Assembly (NCBI GenBank): GCA_022340685.1
Contig: JAJDNN010000041.1
Location: 1 to 35,539 of the forward strand
Source of the DNA: Pseudomonadota bacterium
GTDB lineage: Bacteria; Pseudomonadota; Gammaproteobacteria; UBA6429; Thiohalophilaceae
Direction: 5' to 3'
DNA length: 35,539 nt
A program made the translations under genes and the position numbers. The notes under the pieces are model-generated. The model worked only from the letters and a program-made list of their open reading frames with translations, was not told where the DNA came from and searched no databases. Within the stretch, counting starts at the first letter, position 1. Each line of letters begins with the position of its first letter. Of this stretch, positions 1-7,080 are shown piece after piece.

Positions 1-1
1 G

Positions 2-607
2 CATGGTTTCAGAACAGGTGGTGGCCAACGTGGCGTTCACATGAAAGGCCAGGATCACCACGCCAAAATCATGATTAAACTTGAGGATGCCTACAACGGC
101 GCAGAACGGGCCATCAGCCTGCGTGTCCCGGAAGTGGATGCCAACGGCCATGTCGTCACACGCGAGCGCACCCTCAATGTCAAAATCCCCAGGGGCATCA
201 CCCGCGGACAGCGCATCCGGTTGCGTGGTCAGGGAGCCCCTGGTATGGGCCAAGGCGAAGCTGGCGATCTCTATCTGGAAGTGGAATTCGAACCACACCC
301 GTTCTATCGGATTGAGGGCCGCGATATCTATATTCATCTCCCCATCACACCCTGGGAGGCTGCGCTGGGAAGCAATGTATCCATACCCACACTGGGTGGG
401 AAGGTCGATATGAAGATTCCGGCTGGCTCACAGTCCGGTAAGAAGTTGCGCCTTAAGGGCCGTGGTTTGCCAGGCAAACCGGCCGGTGATCAGTATGCGA
501 TCCTGGAAATCGAAACACCCCCTGCCAGCACTGAAGCGCAGAAAGCGCTGTATCAACGCATGCAGGATGAAATGAACTTCAATCCGCGCCGCCGGTTGGG
601 AGTGTAA
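2..607 (+). CDS. cbpA: Curved DNA-binding protein CbpA, class B J-protein (5' truncated)
   Basis: Co-chaperone of DnaK. The reading frame is already open at base 2 and has no start in the window, so only the C-terminal part is present; the J domain and G/F linker lie upstream. What is visible is the two-part DnaJ C-terminal substrate-binding region: an LEDAYNG segment followed by strands ending in IPRGITRGQRIRLRGQG, then a second domain with the repeated pattern IPAGSQSGKKLRLKGRGLP. There is no CxxCxGxG zinc finger, which separates class B (CbpA-type) from DnaJ. The stop is followed after 3 bases by the modulator gene cbpM, the usual partner, which supports CbpA over other class B J-proteins. 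An internal ATG at 41 is in frame but is not a likely start, because coding sequence continues upstream of it. Confidence 0.93.
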   Translation, partial: HGFRTGGGQRGVHMKGQDHHAKIMIKLEDAYNGAERAISLRVPEVDANGHVVTRERTLNVKIPRGITRGQRIRLRGQGAPGMGQGEAGDLYLEVEFEPHPFYRIEGRDIYIHLPITPWEAALGSNVSIPTLGGKVDMKIPAGSQSGKKLRLKGRGLPGKPAGDQYAILEIETPPASTEAQKALYQRMQDEMNFNPRRRLGV

Positions 608-610
608 GCC

Positions 611-925
611 ATGACGAATAAACTGAACCTGTCTGTGGAAGTGCTCGATGAGTCCTGCGAGATAAGACTGGCGGAGCTGTGCCAGGCCTGCGCTGTCCGC
701 GCCGAGACCATTATTGCCATGGTTGAGGAAGGGTTACTTGAACCACGAGGCTCAACACCGGTTGAATGGCGTTTTAGTGGCCCGACCCTGCGGCGGGTCG
801 AAATCACCCTGCGCCTGCAACAGGACCTGCGTGTCAATCTTGCCGGTGCCGCACTGGCGGTTGAACTCCTGGAAGAAATCGAACGCTTGCGGGACCGGTT
901 ACAAAGGCTGGACGAAAATCGCTAA
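611..925 (+). CDS. cbpM: Chaperone modulator CbpM
   Basis: A 104-residue MerR-like small protein that in known systems binds the J domain of CbpA and inhibits its co-chaperone and DNA-binding activities. The N-terminal half (LAELCQACAVRAETIIAMVEEGLLEPRG) has the helix-turn-helix-like core of the family, including the V-x-EGLL-x-P stretch. The C-terminal half is a helix rich in Leu, Glu and Arg (AVELLEEIERLRDRLQRL). It starts 3 bases after the cbpA stop, so the two are almost certainly co-transcribed and translationally coupled. Length and gene order match the family. No clear terminator is seen in the 33 bases that separate it from the convergent acyltransferase gene. Confidence 0.9.
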   Translation: MTNKLNLSVEVLDESCEIRLAELCQACAVRAETIIAMVEEGLLEPRGSTPVEWRFSGPTLRRVEITLRLQQDLRVNLAGAALAVELLEEIERLRDRLQRLDENR

Positions 926-958
926 AAGCAGGTCCGGTCGGGGTCTGTAACAGCGATG

Positions 959-1768
959 CTAGTATCCATTCATACCGGATTGCTGTTCACCTGAGCCGGA
1001 ATCCGCACTCGCAAAATGCACGTGGCCGGCCGGAACAGCATCTAAGTCCGGATCTTCCAGACCGCGCAAACAGTCAACCTCAAACCAGAGCAGTATCTCC
1101 GCAGTACCCAACTCGGCATCCCAGTACGGCTCGCTGCATACTCTGGCACCAAGTTGCAGAAAACTTCGTAACACTGCCGGCAACACGATATCATTCGTCA
1201 ATTGTGCATCGGTACCACGTAACCGCACCCGCGGTTTGACCAGTTCCGCAGGTAGCGCAAAACGCGACTGGCTCAGGGAGTGCACCAGAGTCTGGACAAA
1301 TCTGTCACCACCATACAGCGGTAAACTGATACGCGTGAAAAATCCTTCGCAACGCGAGTGGATGACAAGTCCACGCAGCGCGATGTACATCATTTGTAGA
1401 ATCATTCCGGGTTCATAACCAGCCAGAATATACGGCTGATCAAGTTCCATACAGGCTGTTCGATCAGTCAGTAAAGCGGACAAATCGAAGCATGTTTCCG
1501 CCTCAAAACCATTTGTCGTTATTGCCTGCTCCGATGTCAATACTTTCATCATGGCGACTATTTCACCCGTAGCATTGTCCGTCACCATAAGATAGACACC
1601 ATGCTGATCGTACAACGTTGCCAAATTACGCACACAATCCTGTGAGTGCGATACTTCTCGAATACGTTGCCTGAAAGCAAGGCATTTATTACGCGTATCA
1701 TCGTCTTCCGCAAGCGTAATAGAAAAACGTGTTGCAAAGTGCGAAGGTATTACCTGCATCGAATTCAT
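959..1768 (-). CDS. OlsB-like GNAT-fold N-acyltransferase
   Basis: A 269-residue protein of the acetyltransferase group that contains OlsB (3-hydroxyacyl-ACP:ornithine N-acyltransferase) and exosortase-associated acyltransferases. Seen in the sequence: an N-terminal FSITLAEDDDTRNKCLAFRQ segment like the start of the fold, a central strand with YLMVTDNATGEIVAMMKVL, and near the C-terminus a stretch LGARVCSEPYWDAELGTAEI that resembles the LGA-x-VCG-PA-D-FGTAD block of OlsB. Known OlsB makes lyso-ornithine lipid, which OlsA then acylates; no olsA is in this window. The neighbours are lipid and glycolipid enzymes, and a triple Pho-box-like repeat lies about 60-90 bases upstream, consistent with phosphate-controlled synthesis of a phosphorus-free aminolipid. 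The exact amino-acid acceptor cannot be read from the sequence. Confidence 0.72.
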   Translation of the reverse strand: MNSMQVIPSHFATRFSITLAEDDDTRNKCLAFRQRIREVSHSQDCVRNLATLYDQHGVYLMVTDNATGEIVAMMKVLTSEQAITTNGFEAETCFDLSALLTDRTACMELDQPYILAGYEPGMILQMMYIALRGLVIHSRCEGFFTRISLPLYGGDRFVQTLVHSLSQSRFALPAELVKPRVRLRGTDAQLTNDIVLPAVLRSFLQLGARVCSEPYWDAELGTAEILLWFEVDCLRGLEDPDLDAVPAGHVHFASADSGSGEQQSGMNGY

Positions 1769-1827
1769 ATATTTATACCTGTTCTATTGGTCATGAATAC
1801 AGACTAGATAGTGAAAATGATATGAAT

Positions 1828-1856
1828 ATTACAGTTGTATGACAGTTCGATGACTT
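1828..1856 (-). promoter_or_regulatory. Pho-box-like triple direct repeat upstream of the OlsB-like gene
   Basis: Read on the minus strand, three 7-base elements follow each other at exact 11-base intervals: AAGTCAT (1850-1856), CTGTCAT (1839-1845) and CTGTAAT (1828-1834), separated by CGAA and ACAA. The PhoB consensus is two CTGTCAT-like repeats with a 4-base spacer. The middle element is a perfect match and the third differs at one position. A TATCAT hexamer follows about 5 bases after the last repeat and could be the -10. The array lies 60-88 bases upstream of the start codon at 1768. Confidence 0.7.
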
Positions 1857-1890
1857 ACTTCGAGTGACATTCTGGAATTCAGGTTATATT

Positions 1891-3081
1891 TCAAACTGCC
1901 ATTGCTTCCAGTTCTGTATACGATTCCACTAATGCCTGATAGTGCCCAACAAGCTGTTCTGCAAAAATCGTCGCACACCATTGACTGACATATTCCTTGC
2001 CGGTATCTGACAGATGTACGCCCAATGCCCTGTTTCGTAGCACACGTTCCACCTTGCTGGAAAAATCATGTACATCATCCTGCGCTATCAGACAACCTTT
2101 CCCATCCTCCAGAACATCACGTGTTCCCATGATCGCCGTTGAGACAACAGGCGTGCCAGCCGCCATTGCTTCCAGTAAGACGAGGCCTTGTGTCTCGGTG
2201 CGCGACGCAAATACAAACGTATCCGCCGCACGATAACAGTCCTGTAGTTCAGTCGCACGATCAAGGTAACCAACAAACATGACCTGGTTATCCAGACTTT
2301 CCTGCCGTATCTTTTGTTTCAGCCCGTCAAGCAGAGGACCTTCTCCTGCGATTACCAGCAGGATGTCCGGCATTCTTTCTTTTAAATTTTTTAATACATC
2401 AATAAGAAATCCGATATTCTTCTCGACAGCGACACGGCTAATTGTAATCATTACCGGTCGATCAGCGGGTATGCCATGTTTACTCCTAAATCGACTCCCA
2501 TCACCCTGCCTGTATGCATTCAATGGAATTCCAGTGGGCAAGACTGACATGTTGGTTGTTACGCCGTAACCAGACAAAACTTCCATCATTGCGGTAGAGG
2601 GCACGAATACCTGGTTGCTCTGATTACATTGACTCGCGCTAATGCGTTTCGCCAGCCCGCCCTTTAGTCTTTTCGGAATAAATGGGAAATAGTGATACAG
2701 ATATTCCTCGAAAAATGTGTGATAGGTGGTTATTACGGGAAGATCAAGATTTCGACCAAGCCAAATCCCAAGGTAATGTGCAACAAATGGAGTTTGGATA
2801 TGGACAAGATCGTAATTTCTAAGAGCGAGCTTTGGTAACAGACTGCGAATTTTACTTCTACGCATATATCGGTCCTCAGGATCGAGGGGCACTCGTCTGG
2901 CGGGAATTCGTATTATGTCCTCATCCAGATCAACAGAAATCACTCTTTGTTTGGTGTAGTCTGGCGCAATTAGCGTGACCGAATGACCAAGCTGGTTAAG
3001 TTCATTTATAAAAGTCTGGATGGATGTTGAAACTCCATTAATTCTCGGGAAATATACATCTGAAATCATCAGGATGCGCAC
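1891..3081 (-). CDS. GT4 glycosyltransferase, probable diacylglycerol glycosyltransferase
   Basis: A 396-residue retaining glycosyltransferase with a GT-B fold. The N-terminal domain has the acceptor-side glycine loop (PRINGVSTS, about residues 12-20) and the TYHTFFEEY motif with His121, typical of enzymes that glucosylate diacylglycerol. The C-terminal donor domain has EKNIGFLIDVL, GEGPLLDGL and the EX7E motif (Glu296 and Glu304 in TETQGLVLLEAMAAG). Translation starts at GTG, preceded by AAGGA with a 7-base spacing. It is the last gene of a four-gene run, 10 bases after the PAP2 phosphatase, which would supply diacylglycerol. The likely role is transfer of a sugar from a nucleotide sugar to a membrane lipid during phosphate limitation. 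The donor and the number of sugars added are unknown; it could add the first or the second residue. Confidence 0.8.
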   Translation of the reverse strand: MRILMISDVYFPRINGVSTSIQTFINELNQLGHSVTLIAPDYTKQRVISVDLDEDIIRIPARRVPLDPEDRYMRRSKIRSLLPKLALRNYDLVHIQTPFVAHYLGIWLGRNLDLPVITTYHTFFEEYLYHYFPFIPKRLKGGLAKRISASQCNQSNQVFVPSTAMMEVLSGYGVTTNMSVLPTGIPLNAYRQGDGSRFRSKHGIPADRPVMITISRVAVEKNIGFLIDVLKNLKERMPDILLVIAGEGPLLDGLKQKIRQESLDNQVMFVGYLDRATELQDCYRAADTFVFASRTETQGLVLLEAMAAGTPVVSTAIMGTRDVLEDGKGCLIAQDDVHDFSSKVERVLRNRALGVHLSDTGKEYVSQWCATIFAEQLVGHYQALVESYTELEAMAV

Positions 3082-3091
3082 AATCTATTCC

Positions 3092-3625
3092 TTACATAAT
3101 CGCCAGGATCGCCAGGACCATACCAAGCAGCACACCAGCCAACACATCTGTAGGATAATGCAACCCCAGAACAACACGGGATATGGCAACCAGAATTGCG
3201 AATGGGATCACTACCCAGAATAAGCCGGGAAAGTAATGTACCAGGACCATAGTGAAGGAAGTTGCGTGCAGCGTGTGTCCGGATGGAAAGCTGTATTTAT
3301 CCAGCGGTGCAGTACCAAGCTGAATTCTTTCGTCAACGATATAGGGCCGCGGACGTTCAGTCCCTACCTTGATTACTTTATAAATCAAAACACCAATCAT
3401 ACCGACGACAGCCATACGTATACTTACATTCAAACCCTGCGCGCCATCTGTCAATGGAAGAATGGCAATGATCGTATACCAGAAAATACCATCGCCGAGA
3501 CGGCTGACTAACGCAAAAAACCTTTCTAACCCCCGCTTTCGGCTTACTCGATTACACAATCGACAACCCGCCATATCCAGAATCGAAAAGAACTGGGCAA
3601 TTGAGTTAATATTTATTGTGCTCAT
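3092..3625 (-). CDS. PAP2-superfamily membrane lipid phosphatase
   Basis: A 177-residue membrane protein with the complete three-part acid phosphatase signature: K86 to R93-P94 (KVGTERPRP), P114-S-G-H117 (SFPSGHTL) and S149-R-x5-H156-x3-D160 (SRVVLGLHYPTD). Hydrophobic segments at about 48-60, 70-86, 120-150 and 162-176 indicate several membrane spans. Family members hydrolyse phosphatidic acid, undecaprenyl diphosphate or phosphatidylglycerophosphate. Lying between a PlcP-like phospholipase C and a glycosyltransferase, with gaps of only 10-11 bases, it most plausibly makes diacylglycerol from phosphatidic acid for glycolipid synthesis, but a role on another lipid phosphate is not excluded. 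Confidence 0.85.
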   Translation of the reverse strand: MSTININSIAQFFSILDMAGCRLCNRVSRKRGLERFFALVSRLGDGIFWYTIIAILPLTDGAQGLNVSIRMAVVGMIGVLIYKVIKVGTERPRPYIVDERIQLGTAPLDKYSFPSGHTLHATSFTMVLVHYFPGLFWVVIPFAILVAISRVVLGLHYPTDVLAGVLLGMVLAILAIM

Positions 3626-3636
3626 GGTGTTTTTTA

Positions 3637-4449
3637 TCAGGCGGCAACGGGATCAGATGTAATATTGACGTGATTAACATTCAGGGTAACTTGCTGCTCA
3701 GTCCAGTGAATCAGTTCCATTTGACCATTTTTCTGCTCGACCAAGGCGGTGCAGTTTTCCACCCAATCACCATCGTTACAGTACAGAATATTTCTAACCT
3801 CCCTGATGTCGGCATGGTGAATATGACCACACACGACACCGTCAAAACCACGTTTGGCAGCATCCATACAAACAACTTCGGCAAAATTATTTATATGCTC
3901 CATCGCATCTTTCACCTGTCGCTTGACGAATCCTGATAGTGACCAATAAGGGAATCCAAACGTCCTTCGAATCAGCGAAATCTGTCGGTTACAGTATAAA
4001 AGTGCTTCGTAACCCAGATTGCCAATGTAATTCTTGACGCCACGACATTTCATAATTGCGTCATAGGCATCGCCATGCACCAACAGCATCCGCTTTCCAT
4101 CTGGTGCAACGTGGGTGTACTCGTGGTGGATTTCTACATTCCCAAATACCATGCCGGCATATTCACGTAATTGTTCATCGTGATTACCGGGGATATATAT
4201 AACCCGGGTCCCCTGTTTTGCCTTGTCGAGAATAGTGCGAACAATGTTGTTGTGTGACTGGGGCCAATACATGGTTCTCTTTACGGACCACAAGTCGATA
4301 ATATCTCCGATTAGATACAGGATGTCGCTCTCTGTAGTTTTGAGAAAATCAAGAAGATATTCTGCCTTGCAACCCTTGTAACCAAGGTGGATATCCGATA
4401 ACCAGATAGAACGGTACTTACGTGGCTTTAGTTTTTGTATGGTGCCCAT
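3637..4449 (-). CDS. plcP: Calcineurin-like phosphoesterase, PlcP-type phospholipase C
   Basis: A 270-residue metallophosphoesterase of the LpxH-related group. All metal-site motifs are present: D19-I-H21 (SDIHLGYKG), G48-D49 (LIGDIIDLW), G-N89-H90-D91 (IPGNHDEQL), H125-G-D (LVHGDAYD) and G208-H-x-H211 (VCGHIHHAD). LpxH itself is about 240 residues. PlcP of rhizobia and marine bacteria belongs to this same group, removes phosphorylated head groups from phospholipids under phosphate starvation and is encoded beside a glycosyltransferase gene. Here it lies between a PAP2 phosphatase and a GT4 enzyme, behind a Pho-box-like promoter, so PlcP is favoured over LpxH. It should act on the cytoplasmic membrane face. 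A weak half-site (ATGACAC, 4492-4498) lies in the 60-base gap upstream. Confidence 0.78.
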   Translation of the reverse strand: MGTIQKLKPRKYRSIWLSDIHLGYKGCKAEYLLDFLKTTESDILYLIGDIIDLWSVKRTMYWPQSHNNIVRTILDKAKQGTRVIYIPGNHDEQLREYAGMVFGNVEIHHEYTHVAPDGKRMLLVHGDAYDAIMKCRGVKNYIGNLGYEALLYCNRQISLIRRTFGFPYWSLSGFVKRQVKDAMEHINNFAEVVCMDAAKRGFDGVVCGHIHHADIREVRNILYCNDGDWVENCTALVEQKNGQMELIHWTEQQVTLNVNHVNITSDPVAA

Positions 4450-4509
4450 AACAATTCTCCACCAAGTTTCATATAAGGCTAGGCACCTCGTATGACACTT
4501 CAGAGTAAG

Positions 4510-5688
4510 TTATGTGAAATTTTCATGACGTGTAACCAGGCACTGATATAATACGGATTCAAATTGCCTGACAATGCCACTCCAGTCATGCGCTTCCACA
4601 TGTGTACGAGCACGACTACGAACCATAGCCAGTTTTTTGTCATCGGCTACCAGATTTCTGGCAGCATTTATATATCCCGTCTCATCACCACATGAAATCG
4701 TGAAACCATTTTCGCCGTTTCTGATATGCTGCCTGGCCGCTGCATAATCATAAGCAAGCACCACAAGACCGCTGGCCATGGCTTCCAAAGTCACGTTACC
4801 AAACGTTTCGGTCAGACTGGGAAAAAGAAACATATCTGCAGAGGCATAAAGAGCCGCCAGTCTTCGACCACGCTGCATTCCACAAAACACCACGTCCGGG
4901 TTTTGACGTACCAGCTGTTTATACAGGGGGCCATCTCCAACTACCACGGCTTTGACATTTGCGTTCATCTTCCGCATGGCACGATAACTGCGAATAAAAA
5001 GGTCTATATTCTTTTCCGCTGCCAATCTCCCCACATATAGAATGACCAGGTCAGTCTGCTTAGCACCCCAACCACACCGGATTGATTCTTGCCGCCTTTG
5101 TGGCATAAACAGGCTGCAATCTACCCCGCGAGTAAGAACCTGTACATTTCGGAAGCCAGCCTGTTGTAATTCAACCTGCATCGCCGGATTTGGCACCAGT
5201 GTGGCCAGACTGCGATTGTGAAAATTACGTAGATATTCGAGGACCTTGCGACGGACAAAGCCAAGTCGGTAATACCGCATGTAATTTTGAAAGTTGGTGT
5301 GAAAACCGCTGATAACCGGTATTTCCAACTGCTCAGCAGCAGAAATAACGGATCTGCCGAGCGGACCCTCAGTTGCAACATAGATGACATCTGGCCGGAC
5401 ATCACGCCATATCGAAAGTAATCGTTTCCGGGATGGCAGTCCAAAATGCAGGCCTTGATACCCTGGTATCGGCAAACCAGGTACCAGTATCACTGCCGGC
5501 TTGTCACAACAACCTGGACGGTCTAGTGGTTGTTGCTTTGGACGCACCAGTGAAACCCGATGGCCATTAACCAGCAATCCTGTAACGAGCCGCTGCAGAG
5601 TCATCGCCACCCCATTTACTTCCGGCGGATATGTCTCGGTCACCATGCAGACATGCAGGGTGCGCATGACCTCGCACTTGGCATCCAT
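4510..5688 (-). CDS. GT4 glycosyltransferase, Agt-like glycolipid synthase
   Basis: A 392-residue GT-B enzyme. It shows the acceptor glycine loop (PPEVNGVAMTLQRL, about 21-34), the family motif SGFHTNFQNYMRYY with His130, the donor-domain segment VGRLAAEKNIDLF and an EX7E motif with Glu294 and Glu302 (TETFGNVTLEAMASG). This pattern is shared with the Agt and SQD2-like enzymes that transfer hexose, hexuronate or sulfoquinovose to diacylglycerol. It is the first gene of the run and lies directly behind phased Pho-box-like repeats. AGGA sits 12 bases before the ATG at 5688; a second in-frame ATG at 5667 would remove 7 residues. The two GT4 enzymes in this operon could act in sequence to make a diglycosyl lipid, or use different donors. 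The sugar cannot be decided from the sequence. Confidence 0.8.
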   Translation of the reverse strand: MDAKCEVMRTLHVCMVTETYPPEVNGVAMTLQRLVTGLLVNGHRVSLVRPKQQPLDRPGCCDKPAVILVPGLPIPGYQGLHFGLPSRKRLLSIWRDVRPDVIYVATEGPLGRSVISAAEQLEIPVISGFHTNFQNYMRYYRLGFVRRKVLEYLRNFHNRSLATLVPNPAMQVELQQAGFRNVQVLTRGVDCSLFMPQRRQESIRCGWGAKQTDLVILYVGRLAAEKNIDLFIRSYRAMRKMNANVKAVVVGDGPLYKQLVRQNPDVVFCGMQRGRRLAALYASADMFLFPSLTETFGNVTLEAMASGLVVLAYDYAAARQHIRNGENGFTISCGDETGYINAARNLVADDKKLAMVRSRARTHVEAHDWSGIVRQFESVLYQCLVTRHENFT

Positions 5689-5712
5689 GATTTAAGATTA
5701 TCCTGATACCAT

Positions 5713-5752
5713 ATGACGTTTTTTATACCGCAAAATGACAATTCAATGACGG
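5713..5752 (-). promoter_or_regulatory. Pho-box-like phased repeats upstream of the lipid-remodelling operon
   Basis: On the minus strand CCGTCAT (5746-5752), spacer TGAA, TTGTCAT (5735-5741) forms an 18-base Pho box with one mismatch in each half to CTGTCAT. A further ACGTCAT (5713-5719) lies exactly 22 bases on, i.e. two more repeat lengths, with a degenerate element between. A TATAAA hexamer (5722-5727) follows the main box after 7 bases and is the best -10 candidate; GATAAT nearer the gene is another. The start codon at 5688 is 47 bases from the main box. Confidence 0.7.
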
Positions 5753-5822
5753 CAGTCATATTCTCAACCAGCCTGGATTCAGGATATAGTCGAAACTGTT
5801 TACCAGAACATGAGATGGCACT

Positions 5823-6080
5823 ATGAGCGAAAAACAAATCTATTCTCTGACTATCCACTATGTGACTGGCAAGTCACAAAAATTTGCATTTCGTCAGCAG
5901 GATGAAAATTCAAATATTACCCGCAATATCGAGTCACTCCAGGCGGCGGGTCAGTTGATTCTCATGCTGAAAGACAAAATGCTGTGGATTCCCATGTCGA
6001 GTATCGAGCGCATGGAACTGATACCGGCACCCCGTGCCTGGCCCGCAAACACCATTCACGGTGCGGTTGAAGTGAAGTAA
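5823..6080 (+). CDS. Small orphan protein of unknown function
   Basis: An 85-residue protein that I do not recognise. It has no signal peptide and no membrane segment. Alternating hydrophobic residues (IYSLTIHYVTG, SQKFAFRQQ, AAGQLILMLKD, KMLWIPMSSIERMELIPA) suggest a compact, mostly beta-strand fold with one helix around residues 30-42. It has no cysteine. The start is preceded by GAGATGG with suitable spacing. It is transcribed away from the lipid-remodelling operon and shares its 134-base intergenic region with the Pho-box-like repeats, so it might be co-regulated, but those repeats are oriented for the minus strand. A long-loop inverted repeat follows, so it is probably a single-gene unit. 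Confidence 0.6.
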   Translation: MSEKQIYSLTIHYVTGKSQKFAFRQQDENSNITRNIESLQAAGQLILMLKDKMLWIPMSSIERMELIPAPRAWPANTIHGAVEVK

Positions 6081-6099
6081 TCTTCTCAGCCCGAGGTTG

Positions 6100-6172
6100 C
6101 CGCCCAAAAAAGTCGGACGGGCATCTGGGAATTTGCCACCAACCAGACTATCCCTTTTTTGGGCGGTCTTTT
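6100..6172 (+). terminator. Long-loop inverted repeat with T-run, probable terminator
   Basis: A perfect 13-base inverted repeat, CCGCCCAAAAAAG (6100-6112) and its complement (6154-6166), is followed by TCTTTT. The loop is 41 bases, longer than usual for an intrinsic terminator. It lies 20 bases after the stop of the 85-residue protein gene. Because the stem holds both A- and T-runs, it might also act in the opposite direction. Confidence 0.5.
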
Positions 6173-6272
6173 ACATGCCGTGGCACTACATCCCGGGTGA
6201 ATGCGTATGCTATCCTTCTGGTCAATGGTTGTTTAATCCTGGGTTTGCCGCAATAAAAACTGGACAATTCTT

Positions 6273-7061
6273 ATGTTGAAAATACTCATACGCACTGCTC
6301 TTGCCATTCTGCTCAGTCTGGCATATCCGGCACAACAGCTGCTGGCAGCAGATACCAGCAAGGTACTGAAACTCGCTTCAAGCTCGTGGCCGCCCTATGC
6401 CGATCAAACCATGCCCGAGAAAGGCGCCGGCATGGACATTGTGACCCAGGTCCTCAAACGCGCCGGTTATTCAACCGAGATTACCATCGGACCCTGGCCA
6501 CGGGTTCTGCAAGGTGCCTCTATCGGTATTTACGACGCGATAGCGACGGCCTGGTATACCCCCGAACGCAATAAAACCCTCTACTTCAGCGATCCCTATT
6601 TTGAAAATGTCATCCGTTTCGTCAAACTGAGGAATCGACCGATAAAATTCCGCTCGCTGGCTGATTTAAATGGCCTGCTGGTGGGCTACGTAACTGACTA
6701 TGCCTATGGCGAGGAATTCAACGCGGCGACCAACTTTGTCAAAATACCCAGCAATCATGTCATTCAGAACCTGTTGTTACTGCAGCGCGGCAGGATCGAC
6801 CTGACTCTGGGGGACCGCTGGGTTATTCGGAACGAACTGACCAACTATCTGCCCAACTCCATCAGTGATTTTGAGTTTGTCGGCCAACCTGTGGCCAAAC
6901 GCCAGATGCATATGGCAGTTAGCCGTTCCCGTCCCGACCACAAGCAAATTGCCGAGGCATTCAATAAGGCATTGAAAGAGATGCGGGCTGATGGCAGTTA
7001 CGAGAAAATTCTGAACAAGTATCGAACCAGACTGGCTCCCCTGGCGGAATCACCCCTGTAA
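6273..7061 (+). CDS. Periplasmic solute-binding protein, family 3 (amino-acid type)
   Basis: A 262-residue secreted binding protein. Residues 1-25 form a signal peptide (hydrophobic core ALAILLSLAYPAQQLLA, cleavage near AAD). The mature part has the two-lobed SBP family 3 layout: LKLASSSWPPYA at the first strand, GAGMDIVTQVLKRAGY, then YDAIATAWYTPERNKTLYFSDPYF corresponding to the TxxRxxxxxFSxPY region, and LLQRGRIDLTLGDRWV for the second lobe. Members bind polar amino acids or related compounds for ABC uptake or act as soluble sensors. No permease or ATPase genes adjoin it, so it may be an orphan receptor or serve a distant transporter. It converges with an AraC-type regulator gene 19 bases downstream; nothing shows that the two are functionally linked. 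Confidence 0.85.
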   Translation: MLKILIRTALAILLSLAYPAQQLLAADTSKVLKLASSSWPPYADQTMPEKGAGMDIVTQVLKRAGYSTEITIGPWPRVLQGASIGIYDAIATAWYTPERNKTLYFSDPYFENVIRFVKLRNRPIKFRSLADLNGLLVGYVTDYAYGEEFNAATNFVKIPSNHVIQNLLLLQRGRIDLTLGDRWVIRNELTNYLPNSISDFEFVGQPVAKRQMHMAVSRSRPDHKQIAEAFNKALKEMRADGSYEKILNKYRTRLAPLAESPL

Positions 7062-7080
7062 TCAAAGGTATTTACCCCAG

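Noticed and set aside
3637-4449. LpxH (UDP-2,3-diacylglucosamine hydrolase)
   Set aside because: The motifs fit the group, but the phospholipid and glycosyltransferase neighbours and the Pho-box-like promoter favour PlcP; LpxH cannot be wholly excluded without a tree.
4492-4509. A further Pho box before plcP
   Set aside because: Only one half-site (ATGACAC) is recognisable; the partner at 11 bases is poor.
6097-6279. Open frame between the orphan protein and the binding protein
   Set aside because: It runs through the inverted repeat, has no ribosome site and its translation looks like random sequence.
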